A stretch of DNA of 64,000 bases from Candidatus Bathyarchaeota archaeon (GCA_026014615.1 JAOZHZ010000014.1:1-64000), one strand, 5' to 3'. Shown: positions 45,217-54,683, numbered from the stretch's first letter. The notes: a model not told the origin generated them from the sequence alone. Numbers and translations: made by a program.

Positions 45217-46275
45217 GTGACTGATTTGACCAATAGCTCAATAGGAGAGAGTGAGGAACAGAGAAAACTCCAAATCACAGGCGGATCCACCTACATACTC
45301 TCCCTGCCTAAAGACTGGATCATTAGAAACCAACTCAAAAAGGGCAGCGCCATGATGCTTCGCGAAGAAGAAGACGGCTCACTCGTTATCCTACCTCCGA
45401 AACTAACAAAAAAAGAAAAACAAGATGAAGCCTACATCAGGGTGACACCCAACGATTACCCCGACGCAGTTATGCGAAAAGCCATATCCGCATACCTAAT
45501 CGGCTACAACATTCTCCACATAAAAGCTCAAGGTCAACAACCTCTTTCTTCCAAAGTTAGGAATCACCTGAAAAACTTCGCCCGAAACTATTTAGTCGGC
45601 ACGGAAATCGTCATAGACACACCAAACGAGTTAACCCTACAAGTTCTGCTTAATTACCCTGAGTTAACCGTTCAAAGCGCCCTAAGCAGAATGGCGATAA
45701 TAGCTGCCTCCATGCACAAAGAGGCGTTAAACTCGCTTCGCAAAATGGACAACACAACAGCGAAAAGCGTAATCGAAACTGACCGCGAAGTCAACCGATT
45801 CGGCTTATACATCGTGCGGCTACTCAAGTTGGCAGTTTTGAACGCGAGGATGGTTAAAGAAATAGGGTTAGATAACCCCCGAACATGCATAGGCTACAGA
45901 CTTATAGCCAAAGCCGTAGAAAGGACGGCGGACCATGCTACGAAAATCGCGGAAAAAGTTATCCTGCTAAAAACGCCCGTGAATGAGGAGCTTCTTCAAA
46001 AAATAGAAATCCTAAGCAACTTAGCGATTTCCATGTTCGAGAGCTCAGTTGAAGCATTGTTCAAACGGGACTACAACTTGGCTGAAAGCGTAATCGAAAA
46101 ACTTGGTCAAGCGCATAAACTGGAAAGAGAAGCGGTTATTTCAGTTAAAGACGCAAGCATTGAGGAAGTTGCCAACCTGAGACTAGCCATCGAGAGCGTC
46201 CGCAGAACAGCAGAGTACGCCAGCGACATTTCCGAAGTTGTCCTAAACATGAACGTCGAATCCGTCATAGGCTAA
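45217..46275 (+). CDS. AbrB/SpoVT-PhoU phosphate uptake regulator
   Basis: 352 residues from GTG 45217. Residues about 15-60 form a swapped-hairpin SpoVT/AbrB DNA-binding domain ('RKLQITGGSTYILSLPKDWI', 'KGSAMMLREEEDGSLVI'). The rest is a PhoU-like helical body with two repeats ('RLIAKAVERTADHATKIAEKV', 'ESVRRTAEYASDISEVVL'). This archaeal fusion is thought to regulate phosphate uptake genes. It is divergent from pstS, with a palindrome between them, and probably controls that operon. Confidence 0.9.
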   Translation: MTDLTNSSIGESEEQRKLQITGGSTYILSLPKDWIIRNQLKKGSAMMLREEEDGSLVILPPKLTKKEKQDEAYIRVTPNDYPDAVMRKAISAYLIGYNILHIKAQGQQPLSSKVRNHLKNFARNYLVGTEIVIDTPNELTLQVLLNYPELTVQSALSRMAIIAASMHKEALNSLRKMDNTTAKSVIETDREVNRFGLYIVRLLKLAVLNARMVKEIGLDNPRTCIGYRLIAKAVERTADHATKIAEKVILLKTPVNEELLQKIEILSNLAISMFESSVEALFKRDYNLAESVIEKLGQAHKLEREAVISVKDASIEEVANLRLAIESVRRTAEYASDISEVVLNMNVESVIG

Positions 46276-46645
46276 CAGACTTGTGACGGGGTTGAACAAA
46301 CGACATTTGGCGTCATGTTAGTTGTTTTTGAGATGGATGTCGCAGACCAATAAAGAGCACAAAATCGGCTTAAAATGGCGAAAGCTGAGCTTAAAGCTAA
46401 TAAAAACGCAACGTATAAAATTATGCCCCGTTTAACCAAAATTAGGTGCATTTACGCCGTTTCTATATACTTCAACTAGTTCTCCATACAATATTTGGGA
46501 ACGGCAAATAAACCGAGGTAGCATAAACTCGATTAGGGTGAGTTAGGGTGGAACAGAAAAAAGAGTTTGAGCAACCGAACACTGAGAACAGAACAGAAGA
46601 GATAATCTATTTTGCCCACATATAACCGCCAAAAGCCGTTAAGCG
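46276..46645. other. 370-nt intergenic gap between convergent genes
   Basis: I see no clear gene. A GTG at 46548 opens 25 codons (Glu/Gln/Lys-rich) ending in TAA at 46625; it lacks a distinct promoter and is not called. AT-rich stretches near 46410-46450 could hold a start site. Confidence 0.3.
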
Positions 46646-48220
46646 TTACGCGTTAGGGGTTACGATGCATTCCGCGTCCAGTTGCTTCCCAAAAGCCTCA
46701 TAAAAGGCTCGTCTATTCTGAAGTATACTCCACTTTTCCAAGCTGCAATCCGAAGGCGAATAAAACCTGAGCAGAACATCGATTTTGTCCAAAAAAGTGA
46801 ATTCCGCCTTCTTTACTAGTCCACAGTGGCTTCGGTCAAGCTTCTCGGCAAACCTCAAAAAAGTCGAAAGGACGGCAATGACGTTTCTGGATTTGTCGTC
46901 TAAATCCATGGCTTTCAACGTTTTCTTTAACGGCAGCTTTTTCCTGTGAAAACGAGCGATGCTCGCCATAATCTGGATTTCTTTAGGATCAAAACCCAAA
47001 AGTTCAGCGTTGCTTATTATATAGTGCGAATGCATGTGATGATCTGTGAAGGACAAAAAGTCACCTACGTCGTGCAGGGTGGCTGCGTGCCGTAGAAGTT
47101 CCTTTTCGGGTTCTCCGAGGTTATGCAGACCGATTTGTTTTGCGCTGTCAAAAAGCTGCAATGCCAAAGAAGCCACGGTTTCAGAATGCTCTTCATCAAA
47201 GTTGCATGACCTGCCCAACTGCACTACGCTTCGGTTCCGCATGGGAGCTTTTTGCAGTTCACGGAACCCTTCAAACTGGGACAGGTAGTCGACAAGCATA
47301 CCGTCCCGCAGTTCCTTACGGCTGATGTTTATTTCGGCTAAGTTGAGCTCATCCATTATCGCTTCAACTATAGCTGCGCCAGCAATCAAAATGTCCGCAC
47401 GATGCGCATTAATAGCGGGCAACTTCTTTCGTTGTTCAAGGGGCAAAGAGCAGAGAATTGAAGCAAGCTTTTTCAGGCTCTTTCTAGTCAAGATGACCCC
47501 GTTGCCGTTTTTCTTAAACAGCTTACTGGCAATTTCCGCCAAATTTATGATTGTACCTGAGGACCCCCACGCTTTTCGGGCACCATAAGTCTGAACCTTG
47601 GTTTTCACCGCGTGAATGTCGCCGCATGCACGGTTTTTCATTTCATTGTAGGTTTTGGCGTCAACTGGTCCTGTCCAACCTTCGCCTACAAACTCGGTTG
47701 TAAGCCGTATCGCACCTAATCTAAGGCTCTGGACGTAGAAGCACTCGTACTGGTTGCCGATGGCGATTTCGGTGCTGCCTCCGCCTAAATCAATGAAAAT
47801 GGCGACTTTTCCACCGATATCTATGGAGCTTGCGACGCCAAGGCAAATCAGGCGGGCTTCTTCCTGCCCCGAAATCACATGAACATTCAGGCCCGTTTCG
47901 GCGTATAGTTGCTGCAAGAAGTCCTCTTGGTTCCGCGCCTCTCTAATGGCGGAGGTTCCCACGGCGATTATTTCGGTTGCGCCGTATGTTTTTGCTAAAT
48001 TAGCGAATTTTCCGCAGACAAAAATGGTGCGTTCCATGGCTTCGGGTTTAAGAAGACCATCTTTGAACTCTTGTTCGCCTAAGCGGACAACTTCTTTTTC
48101 TTGGCTGATAACGGTGTAGGAAAAGTTTGGGTTTATCCGCACAACTAAAAGACGCACTGAGTTTGTGCCGATGTCCACGAAGCCAACAACTTGCCCGACC
48201 GTTTTCACCGTTTCGTCCAT
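46646..48220 (-). CDS. ppx: Exopolyphosphatase (Ppx/GppA) with HD-like C-terminus
   Basis: 524 residues. The actin-fold N-terminal part has 'VGFVDIGTNSVRLLVVRI', 'AVGTSAIREARN', 'VISGQEEARLICLGV' and 'FIDLGGGSTEIAIG', the phosphate-binding and catalytic motifs of Ppx/GppA. From about residue 340 an HD-type helical domain follows ('AATLHDVGDFLSF..HMHSHYII'). It releases phosphate from polyphosphate ends or cleaves pppGpp; polyphosphate is favoured because ppk1 is in the same operon. It overlaps the CHAD fusion gene by 16 nt. Confidence 0.92.
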   Translation of the reverse strand: MDETVKTVGQVVGFVDIGTNSVRLLVVRINPNFSYTVISQEKEVVRLGEQEFKDGLLKPEAMERTIFVCGKFANLAKTYGATEIIAVGTSAIREARNQEDFLQQLYAETGLNVHVISGQEEARLICLGVASSIDIGGKVAIFIDLGGGSTEIAIGNQYECFYVQSLRLGAIRLTTEFVGEGWTGPVDAKTYNEMKNRACGDIHAVKTKVQTYGARKAWGSSGTIINLAEIASKLFKKNGNGVILTRKSLKKLASILCSLPLEQRKKLPAINAHRADILIAGAAIVEAIMDELNLAEINISRKELRDGMLVDYLSQFEGFRELQKAPMRNRSVVQLGRSCNFDEEHSETVASLALQLFDSAKQIGLHNLGEPEKELLRHAATLHDVGDFLSFTDHHMHSHYIISNAELLGFDPKEIQIMASIARFHRKKLPLKKTLKAMDLDDKSRNVIAVLSTFLRFAEKLDRSHCGLVKKAEFTFLDKIDVLLRFYSPSDCSLEKWSILQNRRAFYEAFGKQLDAECIVTPNA

Positions 48221-50547
48221 ACAAGCACCAGTTTCTTTGCGAAGGTCTTTTCAAACAAGTCCTTTTTCTTATTAAAAGACTCCTCTTCTAAAACCGCATC
48301 CACCTGCGATACACATTGAACCAATATTTGTTTGGTGCCGACTTTAACGTTTATGCTTTCAACGATGGACTGGTGAGTGTAATCTAAAGCGTCCGCCACA
48401 CGCAAAAAACTGGACAAAACCTTCACTTTTTGAATTGTTTGGCGACTCAATGCGGCGAGGTTCCAGTGGCTTTTTTTGGGCAAGGCTCTTCGGTGGTAAC
48501 GTGCGATGCTTGCGATTATCCGCCGTTCCTTTGAAGTGAAAGGCAACTGGGTTTCGTTAAGGATAAGGTGGGCGGATTTTTTATTGTGACCACCGCTGCC
48601 TTGAGACAAGCCGATGTCGTGGAGAACAGCGGCGCATTCAAGCCAGCACCGCTCCCGCTTCCCCAACCCATGCAAACTTCGCAGTTGGTCAAAGAACGCC
48701 AACGCAAGCGTGGTCACCTGCGTGAAATGGTCAGTTTCTTGCCAGTAACTTTTAGAAACCTCCTCCGACGCCTTCACCGTTTCCTTGCAGTTCTGCTCCA
48801 TTTCGTTCTGCTTTGCTTGGTCTTCCTCGGCTATGGCGTCGAGGGATACGCCGCGAAGTAACATCTGCGCAAAGCTTTCAGGCAACCCCTTCCGCCTCAA
48901 AGCGTCTGCAGCGGCGGCAACATCGTAGTCTAATCGAACCAACTCAACTTTGAAAGGTCTAAAACGTAGAAGAGCATAAGCCGCCTGCGAGTTCCCATCT
49001 CCAGGTCTGCCCACGCTTCCAGGATTAACAACGCAGACGCCGTTTGCGGTTCGTCTAAACTGCTCATGAGAATGCCCCACAACCACAACATCAGCGTTTG
49101 CTGAGGCAGCTATGGTTTTCAGCCGCTTCGCAGGTGTGTTGTGGTAAATGTGCTCGTCAATTGACTCGGGGCTTCCGTGAGTCACAAGCAGCGTTGTTCC
49201 ATCGACTTCAAGGCGGACTTCGTGGGGCAAAGCGAAAAGGTAGTTTGCGCAGGACTTTGACATCTCTTTTCGTGTGAAGTCTAAAGCAAGCTGTTTTTCG
49301 CCTTTCGCTTTGGCTTTACCTTCAACCACTTCAAGGTCATAGTTTCCCACAACACCCAAAACATTTCGCTCATGTAGCAACCCTACGACCTCGTTGGGGG
49401 AAGCACCAAACCCCACCGCGTCACCAGCATTCAAAAAAACGTCCACACCCCGCTTTTCCGCATCCTCAAAAACCCGCTCCAACGCCTGAAGATTCGCGTG
49501 AATGTCCGATAAAACAGCAATTTTCGCCTGTGGGTTTATGAGCACTTGTTTTGTGGTTTCTTCAGTTGCCGATAAACCTGCGTCGGTGATTTTTCTCAGC
49601 TTATCAAAGAAGTCTTTTTGTTTATTTTCCTCCCAGAGACGAACGAACTGAAGGTAATGGCTCTGCCTTTGCTCTTTGATATCAGCTAAGAACTTCAAAA
49701 GTGCCTGCTTCACTTCTTGCGGGTCTGTGTTTTTCTTTGCTCTGGAGTTACTTTTCGGTTTGATTCCGTCGTGGATGAATTCGGGGATGTAGGCTATCCA
49801 TACGTCACAGTCGTGCATTTCACCCAGCGAGTCCTGAAAAGCTTTCATAGTTTCGATTTCTTGGGTAAGTTTGTCTTCGTACAAGGGCGCAAAAGACTCC
49901 ATTGTGTAACGCAGCTTCTTCGCGCGGATTCTCATCTCATGATGCTTGAGAAGCTCGTTTTCTAAGTACACGCAGTCCTCCATTGCTAAAAAGTCGTCAA
50001 GTCTGCAGGATATGTACCAATGCGCTTTTTCCTTCAACAACAAAACGCCAGAAGAGGAATCGGATAACGCCTCCACTTTCTGCTCACAAAACTCACGCAT
50101 ATCCTCCAAAACACACGATTCAGTTAGCTCCTCCAAGCCGCGAACAAGCGACGGCTGCACACGGTCTCTGCGGTCTTTATGGCTTTCCAGCATCAAATCT
50201 AAACCGGACTTGTCGGTTGAAAACTCAAGTTTGCTCATGTATTGCTCTATGAAGGCTATTTGAACGTCAAGGTCTCTTGCTTCACCCAAAAGGCACGTAA
50301 TGTTCTTTACTTCGCGTAGCCATTTCTTGAATTTTTTTCTTGGAAAACAGAGCCTGAAAATTGGCAGGGCAGCACGGATTCGGCGGGATGCGACACGCAT
50401 TTTATGAACGTACTCAATGTCGTCGCCTTTGATTACGCCGTCGATTTGGTTTTCTAAAGCAGTTAGAAGTTTAAGCAGTCTTTCGAAGCCGAATTTACAG
50501 TAGCTTGCGTTGGTTTCGCCCATTTTGGGCTTAGTTGCGGCGTTCAT
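48205..50547 (-). CDS. CHAD - metallophosphoesterase - HD triple-domain protein
   Basis: 780 residues with three parts. Residues about 15-310 form a CHAD domain, which binds polyphosphate through conserved His and basic residues ('YVHKMRVASRRIRAALPIF', 'HEMRIRAKKLRYTMESFAPL'). About 340-540 is a YfcE/MJ0936-like metallophosphoesterase: VLSDIHAN, LNAGDAVGFG, VVGNYD, LVTHGSP and VVGHSHEQ supply the metal ligands. About 600-780 is an HD domain like the Ppx C-terminus ('AAVLHDIGLSQGSGGHNKKS'). Overlaps of 17 nt with ppk1 and 16 nt with ppx place it in the polyphosphate operon. A polyphosphate-targeted phosphatase is the likely role. Confidence 0.88.
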   Translation of the reverse strand: MNAATKPKMGETNASYCKFGFERLLKLLTALENQIDGVIKGDDIEYVHKMRVASRRIRAALPIFRLCFPRKKFKKWLREVKNITCLLGEARDLDVQIAFIEQYMSKLEFSTDKSGLDLMLESHKDRRDRVQPSLVRGLEELTESCVLEDMREFCEQKVEALSDSSSGVLLLKEKAHWYISCRLDDFLAMEDCVYLENELLKHHEMRIRAKKLRYTMESFAPLYEDKLTQEIETMKAFQDSLGEMHDCDVWIAYIPEFIHDGIKPKSNSRAKKNTDPQEVKQALLKFLADIKEQRQSHYLQFVRLWEENKQKDFFDKLRKITDAGLSATEETTKQVLINPQAKIAVLSDIHANLQALERVFEDAEKRGVDVFLNAGDAVGFGASPNEVVGLLHERNVLGVVGNYDLEVVEGKAKAKGEKQLALDFTRKEMSKSCANYLFALPHEVRLEVDGTTLLVTHGSPESIDEHIYHNTPAKRLKTIAASANADVVVVGHSHEQFRRTANGVCVVNPGSVGRPGDGNSQAAYALLRFRPFKVELVRLDYDVAAAADALRRKGLPESFAQMLLRGVSLDAIAEEDQAKQNEMEQNCKETVKASEEVSKSYWQETDHFTQVTTLALAFFDQLRSLHGLGKRERCWLECAAVLHDIGLSQGSGGHNKKSAHLILNETQLPFTSKERRIIASIARYHRRALPKKSHWNLAALSRQTIQKVKVLSSFLRVADALDYTHQSIVESINVKVGTKQILVQCVSQVDAVLEEESFNKKKDLFEKTFAKKLVLVWTKR

Positions 50548-52678
50548 GCCATATTCCTCGGTTCTGAATTAGCCAAGACTGAGAATTAATTACGCACTCA
50601 TCTTCTTTAGGCATTACACGCTCATATGTTCCGTTGGAGAGTAGTCTTCTTGCTTTAACGTTATCGTGAAGGTGAATTGTGAGCATGTTTTCAAGAATAG
50701 CCCGCCGCAGCTGGGAGTCAGGCACTGAGAAGAGCACTTCAACTCTTTCATTGAGGTTTCTAAACATTAAATCTGAGCTACCGATGAGAACTTCATCGTC
50801 TGCGCCGTCACGGAAGTAATAGATACGGGCATGCTCAAGAAAACGCCCAACTATGGAAATAACTGAAATGTTGTCACTTACCCCTTTAATCCCCGGCTTA
50901 AGACAACACAAACCGCGAACGTTGAGGTCAATTTTGACGCCCGCCATAGACGCCTTGTAAAGGGCTTGGATGACGTTTTTTTCTTCCAAGTTATTAAGTT
51001 TAAACGCTAGGTATCCTTTGCCTGTTTTTCTGTGAAAACGTATTTCTCGGTCGATTCGCCGAAGAATTTCCCGTTTCAAAGATTTCGGCGCCACCAAAAG
51101 ATGCCGAAACTCAGTTTCCTGCCGCCCAGTCATGAGCATTTTGAAGAGTTCTTCAAGTTCCAGCCCCACTTCAGGCTTAGCAGTAAGGTACCCTATGTCG
51201 CCATAAATCTTGGCAGTTACAGCGTTGTAGTTGCCAGAGCCAATGTGCGAGTAACGAACTACGCCTTTTTTCTCTTTTCTGACAATCAGGCACAGTTTAG
51301 CGTGAACCTTAAACTTGGGGAAATTGTAAACTGTGTTCACTCCGCCTTTGCGGAGTTTGGAAACAAGTTTGATGTTGTTTTCTTCGTCGAATTTTGCTTT
51401 CAACTCGACAACGGCTGTTACTCTTTTTCCTCTTTGTGTAGCGTCAATTAACGCGTCAACCACAGGGGACTTGTGGTCCATGCGGTACATTGTTATGCAG
51501 ATTTCTTGAACATGCTTGTCCTGCGACGCTTCCTTTAGCAGGTCTATGATTACTTCAAAACCGTCGTAGGGATGATAGAGCACGAAATCTTGCTTGGCAA
51601 TTGCTGCGAAAAGGTTGGCTTCGGGAGTAAGTAGCGGAGAAATGGAGGGAAGAAACGTGCGGTCCTTAAGGTCAGGACGATCAATCTTAAGCAGCTGCCA
51701 AAAATCCACCAGCCCCAACGGACCATCCACCTCATAAACTATGTAGTGAGGTAAGGCTAAGGCATTGGCTATTGCCTCTCTCAGAAACAAAGGCATGCGC
51801 TTGTCGAATTCAAGTCGAGTGGGGAAACCTGCTTTGCGGTTCTTCAAGCTTTTCTGCACTGAAGCAAGAAAATCAGAGGATTCATCCATAACTATGTCTA
51901 TTTCGCCGTTACGGGTCAACCTAAACGGGTAAGCTTTCAGCGATTTTTCATGGGGAAAAATCAAATCCAAACTGTTTGCCATTAAATCCTCAAGGAACAC
52001 GTAGTCGAATTCTATGCTGTCCACTTCTGCGGTAGATTCGGGGTCATAGCTTCCGCGTGGGATTCTTATCAGGCGCCCAAACTTTTCGGTTGGAACATCC
52101 AGAACAGAGCAGCCGTCAGCGTTCATGACTCCGTTCTGCACAAAAAGGTTCACGTGTAGATTCTCAATTGAAGCACCGTTGAAGCCTTCCTTGGGAATTT
52201 TCAGGGAGGGAAGAATCAACTTGGTGAAGTACGCTCGCAGATTCTCTTTTTGCTTCGAAGGCAAAGAAGTGAAGTCTCTGATGCAGATGTCTTCTTTTGC
52301 GAGCGCAGGAACAAGTTCGTCTCTCCAGCAGGCGGCGTGTTTTTCGATTAAGGACAAAATTTCTTTTCGGGTAGCCTCAATCTGCTGAGTTGCAGTCATG
52401 CCGTCCATTGATTTCTCGGAGGAGCCTTTGTTGATTTTCTTTATCAACCGTGCGACGCGGGTCATGAAGAATTCGTCAAGGTTGCTTCCGCAGATAGCGA
52501 GAAATTTGACTCTCTCCAGTAGAGGATGCCATAAGTCGAGGGCTTCTTCGAGCACGCGCGCGTTAAATCGTACCCAGTTGAGTTCTCTGTTGAGGTAGAA
52601 GTTTGGGTTATCTAACGATTTCTTTGATGACAGGCTACTATTGAGTGCGTCAGAATCAGGGTTCACAGGATTTAACAA
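50531..52678 (-). CDS. ppk1: Polyphosphate kinase 1
   Basis: 715 residues, normal PPK1 length. The N-terminal domain reads 'YLNRELNWVRFNARVLEEA'. The two catalytic histidines of the PLD-like domains are seen in SHIGSGNYNAVTAK and GRFLEHARIYYF, with 'RNLNERVEVLFSV' near the end. It makes long-chain polyphosphate from ATP and runs in reverse. PPK1 is uncommon in archaea, and here it leads an operon with the CHAD fusion and ppx. Confidence 0.95.
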   Translation of the reverse strand: MLNPVNPDSDALNSSLSSKKSLDNPNFYLNRELNWVRFNARVLEEALDLWHPLLERVKFLAICGSNLDEFFMTRVARLIKKINKGSSEKSMDGMTATQQIEATRKEILSLIEKHAACWRDELVPALAKEDICIRDFTSLPSKQKENLRAYFTKLILPSLKIPKEGFNGASIENLHVNLFVQNGVMNADGCSVLDVPTEKFGRLIRIPRGSYDPESTAEVDSIEFDYVFLEDLMANSLDLIFPHEKSLKAYPFRLTRNGEIDIVMDESSDFLASVQKSLKNRKAGFPTRLEFDKRMPLFLREAIANALALPHYIVYEVDGPLGLVDFWQLLKIDRPDLKDRTFLPSISPLLTPEANLFAAIAKQDFVLYHPYDGFEVIIDLLKEASQDKHVQEICITMYRMDHKSPVVDALIDATQRGKRVTAVVELKAKFDEENNIKLVSKLRKGGVNTVYNFPKFKVHAKLCLIVRKEKKGVVRYSHIGSGNYNAVTAKIYGDIGYLTAKPEVGLELEELFKMLMTGRQETEFRHLLVAPKSLKREILRRIDREIRFHRKTGKGYLAFKLNNLEEKNVIQALYKASMAGVKIDLNVRGLCCLKPGIKGVSDNISVISIVGRFLEHARIYYFRDGADDEVLIGSSDLMFRNLNERVEVLFSVPDSQLRRAILENMLTIHLHDNVKARRLLSNGTYERVMPKEDECVINSQSWLIQNRGIWHERRN

Positions 52679-52805
52679 AGCACTTCACGTTTACAGAAGG
52701 TTCATCAAGTCTTTGACGACTGTACACAAGTAATATAGTAGCCTTCAGATTTAAAGGTAAACCTTAGCAGCAAACTATAGACATAAAAAGGCTTCCGGCT
52801 TTGGG

Positions 52806-52919
52806 TCAGCGATCATACTTCCTTGGCAGGTCGTCTACGTCTGCTGCTTTGGGTTTACGAAAAACTGGTACTTCAAACTCGAAAAGAGGAACTTTCTTGC
52901 ACGTCAAAGTACATCCCAT
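52806..52919 (-). CDS. Possible 37-aa microprotein
   Basis: ATG 52919 opens 37 codons ending LPRKYDR. The sequence looks protein-like (hydrophobic strand 'VPLFEFEVPVF', then a charged end). A TATA-like AACTATATAATC lies at 52979-52990 on the minus strand. It sits in the 365-nt gap between ppk1 and the GIY-YIG-like gene; no homolog is known to me. The same gap carries a TATA-like box for ppk1 near 52730. Confidence 0.3.
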   Translation of the reverse strand: MGCTLTCKKVPLFEFEVPVFRKPKAADVDDLPRKYDR

Positions 52920-53012
52920 AGTTAAGTGGGAAAGGAGATGCTTAAATTCTCTCAAAATAGAAGCTATAGCCAACCATAGATTATATAGTTGCATCAAATT
53001 CAACATAGCAAA

Positions 53013-53021
53013 GGTTATATC
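53013..53021 (+). promoter_or_regulatory. TATA-like box for the GIY-YIG-like gene
   Basis: GGTTATATC lies about 25 nt before ATG 53044, the distance expected for a leaderless archaeal transcript. This supports 53044, not the upstream 52801, as the start. Confidence 0.45.
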
Positions 53022-53043
53022 TTGCCTAAAACATTTCACACTC

Positions 53044-53541
53044 ATGAATTCTAAAGCATTAAAAGAAAACGGTTTCTCAGAGGCATCCCCCCTAAAAGAG
53101 TTAACGTTCACCATGCTTCCTCAAGAGAAAAACAGCGTCTTTGCAATAATTGACCTAACCCAAACTGGAAAAACAAACTCAGACATACTATACATCGGTC
53201 GATCCAAAAAACCCGCAAAACGAATCTTCGGCGGATACCTATCGGGTTTTGGAGGAAAAACCACCCGACGCATCAACTCAAAACTGTTCACCGACGGCTA
53301 CCTCGAAAAAACAGCCATCAGCTGGACCGTAAGCGACAAACCCAAAACTACACAGCAGCAACTTTTGGAGAAATTCAAAAAAGAACACGGCGAATACCCC
53401 ACATGGAACGCCCCCGCTAAAAAAGCACCTGCAAAACCGAAACCAGCAGCCAAACCTAAACCCAAACCACAGGCACCAACAGTCGCCAAAACCACAAAAC
53501 CCCGCGGAAGACCACGAAAAAAAGCAAAGAAAACCGCATAA
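53044..53541 (+). CDS. GIY-YIG-like protein with AT-hook/H1-like tail
   Basis: 165 residues from ATG 53044. Residues about 30-110 resemble a degenerate GIY-YIG nuclease fold: 'SDILYIGRSKKPAKRIFGGYLSG' carries the YIG strand and conserved Arg. After residue 125 the tail is Ala/Pro/Lys-rich (KAPAKPKPAAKPKPKP), like histone H1, and ends in an AT-hook core, PRGRPRK. DNA binding is thus likely; nuclease activity is uncertain because the first GIY element is altered (FAIIDL). Confidence 0.65.
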   Translation: MNSKALKENGFSEASPLKELTFTMLPQEKNSVFAIIDLTQTGKTNSDILYIGRSKKPAKRIFGGYLSGFGGKTTRRINSKLFTDGYLEKTAISWTVSDKPKTTQQQLLEKFKKEHGEYPTWNAPAKKAPAKPKPAAKPKPKPQAPTVAKTTKPRGRPRKKAKKTA

Positions 53542-53569
53542 CCTCTACGCCCGTTTAGTTTGGGCACAT

Positions 53570-54091
53570 CTATTTCTGGTAATGATTGATTAGGTCTTGG
53601 GTACTCCAAGGCAGGCAGTCTTTGCTATCGAATCCCAAAAGCTCGGCGTACTTGTGAATGGTAGGGGCGGTTTGCGCTTCAATTTCCAGAAACTCAGGAA
53701 GGTAAGCGTAGTTTCCGTGGTACGTGTCTATGTCGAAGCGGGCTTGGTCAAGCGTGTAGCTGAGTCTATGTTTCTCCATGCTTTCTGTTACGGCTAAACC
53801 CAACAACTCCAGAATCTGCTTGGTCTTCGCCAAGTCGGAGACTTCAACGGAAAATTCCTGAGCCACCTTCGCAGCTTCAGTTACTTGAACCTTCTTGTAG
53901 GTCAACTGAGTTCTGCCCGCTTCCCGTCTTAACCGCAACAAGTCGTTGGCTTTCACGATTGAACCATCTTTGAAATCCAAAAAGAAGGTTTCTATTTCGC
54001 CGTCAAAGACTTTTCTGGCGCCAAGCCGAACCAAAGTTTGCACAACTCGATTTCGGTCTACCTCAAGAATCTTGGCTTCCACTTCTTTCAT
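53570..54091 (-). CDS. CYTH-domain protein (CyaB-like / triphosphatase)
   Basis: 173 residues from ATG 54091 (frame open to 54115). The CYTH signature EVEAKI (ExExK) opens the chain, followed by 'LRLRREAGRTQLTYKK', 'EKHRLSYTLDQARFDID' and 'YLPEFLEIEAQ', which place charged residues inside the triphosphate tunnel. CYTH proteins act as class IV adenylyl cyclases, thiamine triphosphatases or tripolyphosphatases. The polyphosphate operon nearby makes a short-chain (poly)phosphatase role attractive. Confidence 0.88.
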   Translation of the reverse strand: MKEVEAKILEVDRNRVVQTLVRLGARKVFDGEIETFFLDFKDGSIVKANDLLRLRREAGRTQLTYKKVQVTEAAKVAQEFSVEVSDLAKTKQILELLGLAVTESMEKHRLSYTLDQARFDIDTYHGNYAYLPEFLEIEAQTAPTIHKYAELLGFDSKDCLPWSTQDLINHYQK

Positions 54092-54275
54092 ACCATTTAC
54101 TGGGAAACTGCCCATTAAATAAACTATTGTTTAAACCAAATGCTGCAAGGCTCCATTTTGCGCAGTTCCTTCCTCATACAGCGGTTGGATTATCCAGCCA
54201 CTCATATAAATAATAGACAATTATAAGTTAATGCCCAAAGTGTAGCGTAAAAAATAAAACACGGTGGCATGTTGA

Positions 54276-54683
54276 ATGAATGGAAAAATGGACTCAACAC
54301 TGTTTGCAAAATGCGGAATAAATTGCCGGACATGCGTCGGCTTTTTTGGTTATAAACTGAATGGCGAAAAGACAACCCCTTGCGGCGGCTGCCTAACAAG
54401 ACAGGACACATGCACATTCTTTGAAAAGCATTGCAAGAACCAAGCAAACAGAGACAAAATTGAGCACTGCTTTGAATGCCCAGATTTTCCATGTATCGAA
54501 TTGAAAAAAATTGACGAATACTACAGCGGGAAATATGGAACGAGCTTAATCGAAAATTTCGTGTACATCAAAGCCAATGGAATGGCAGAATTTCTGAAAA
54601 GAGAGGAAGAAAAATGGAAATGTCCCACCTGCGGCGGAGTAATCTGCGCACACACAAAACGATGCTACACATGCAACCCCTAA
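54276..54683 (+). CDS. DUF3795 cysteine-rich protein
   Basis: 135 residues. The pattern 'CGINCRTCVGFF', 'TPCGGCLTRQDTCTFFEKHCKN' and 'HCFECPDFPCIEL' fits DUF3795, which has many Cys and probably binds metal or Fe-S. A zinc ribbon is added at the C-terminus (CPTCGG...CYTCNP). Start at ATG 54276; an in-frame ATG at 54288 is close. Function unknown. Confidence 0.8.
   Translation: MNGKMDSTLFAKCGINCRTCVGFFGYKLNGEKTTPCGGCLTRQDTCTFFEKHCKNQANRDKIEHCFECPDFPCIELKKIDEYYSGKYGTSLIENFVYIKANGMAEFLKREEEKWKCPTCGGVICAHTKRCYTCNP

Noticed and set aside
46548-46625. 25-codon GTG frame
   Set aside because: It is short, has low-complexity composition and lacks a clear promoter.
52801-53043. N-terminal extension of the GIY-YIG-like gene
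   Set aside because: A TATA-like box lies just before 53044 and the upstream residues look unlike a domain.
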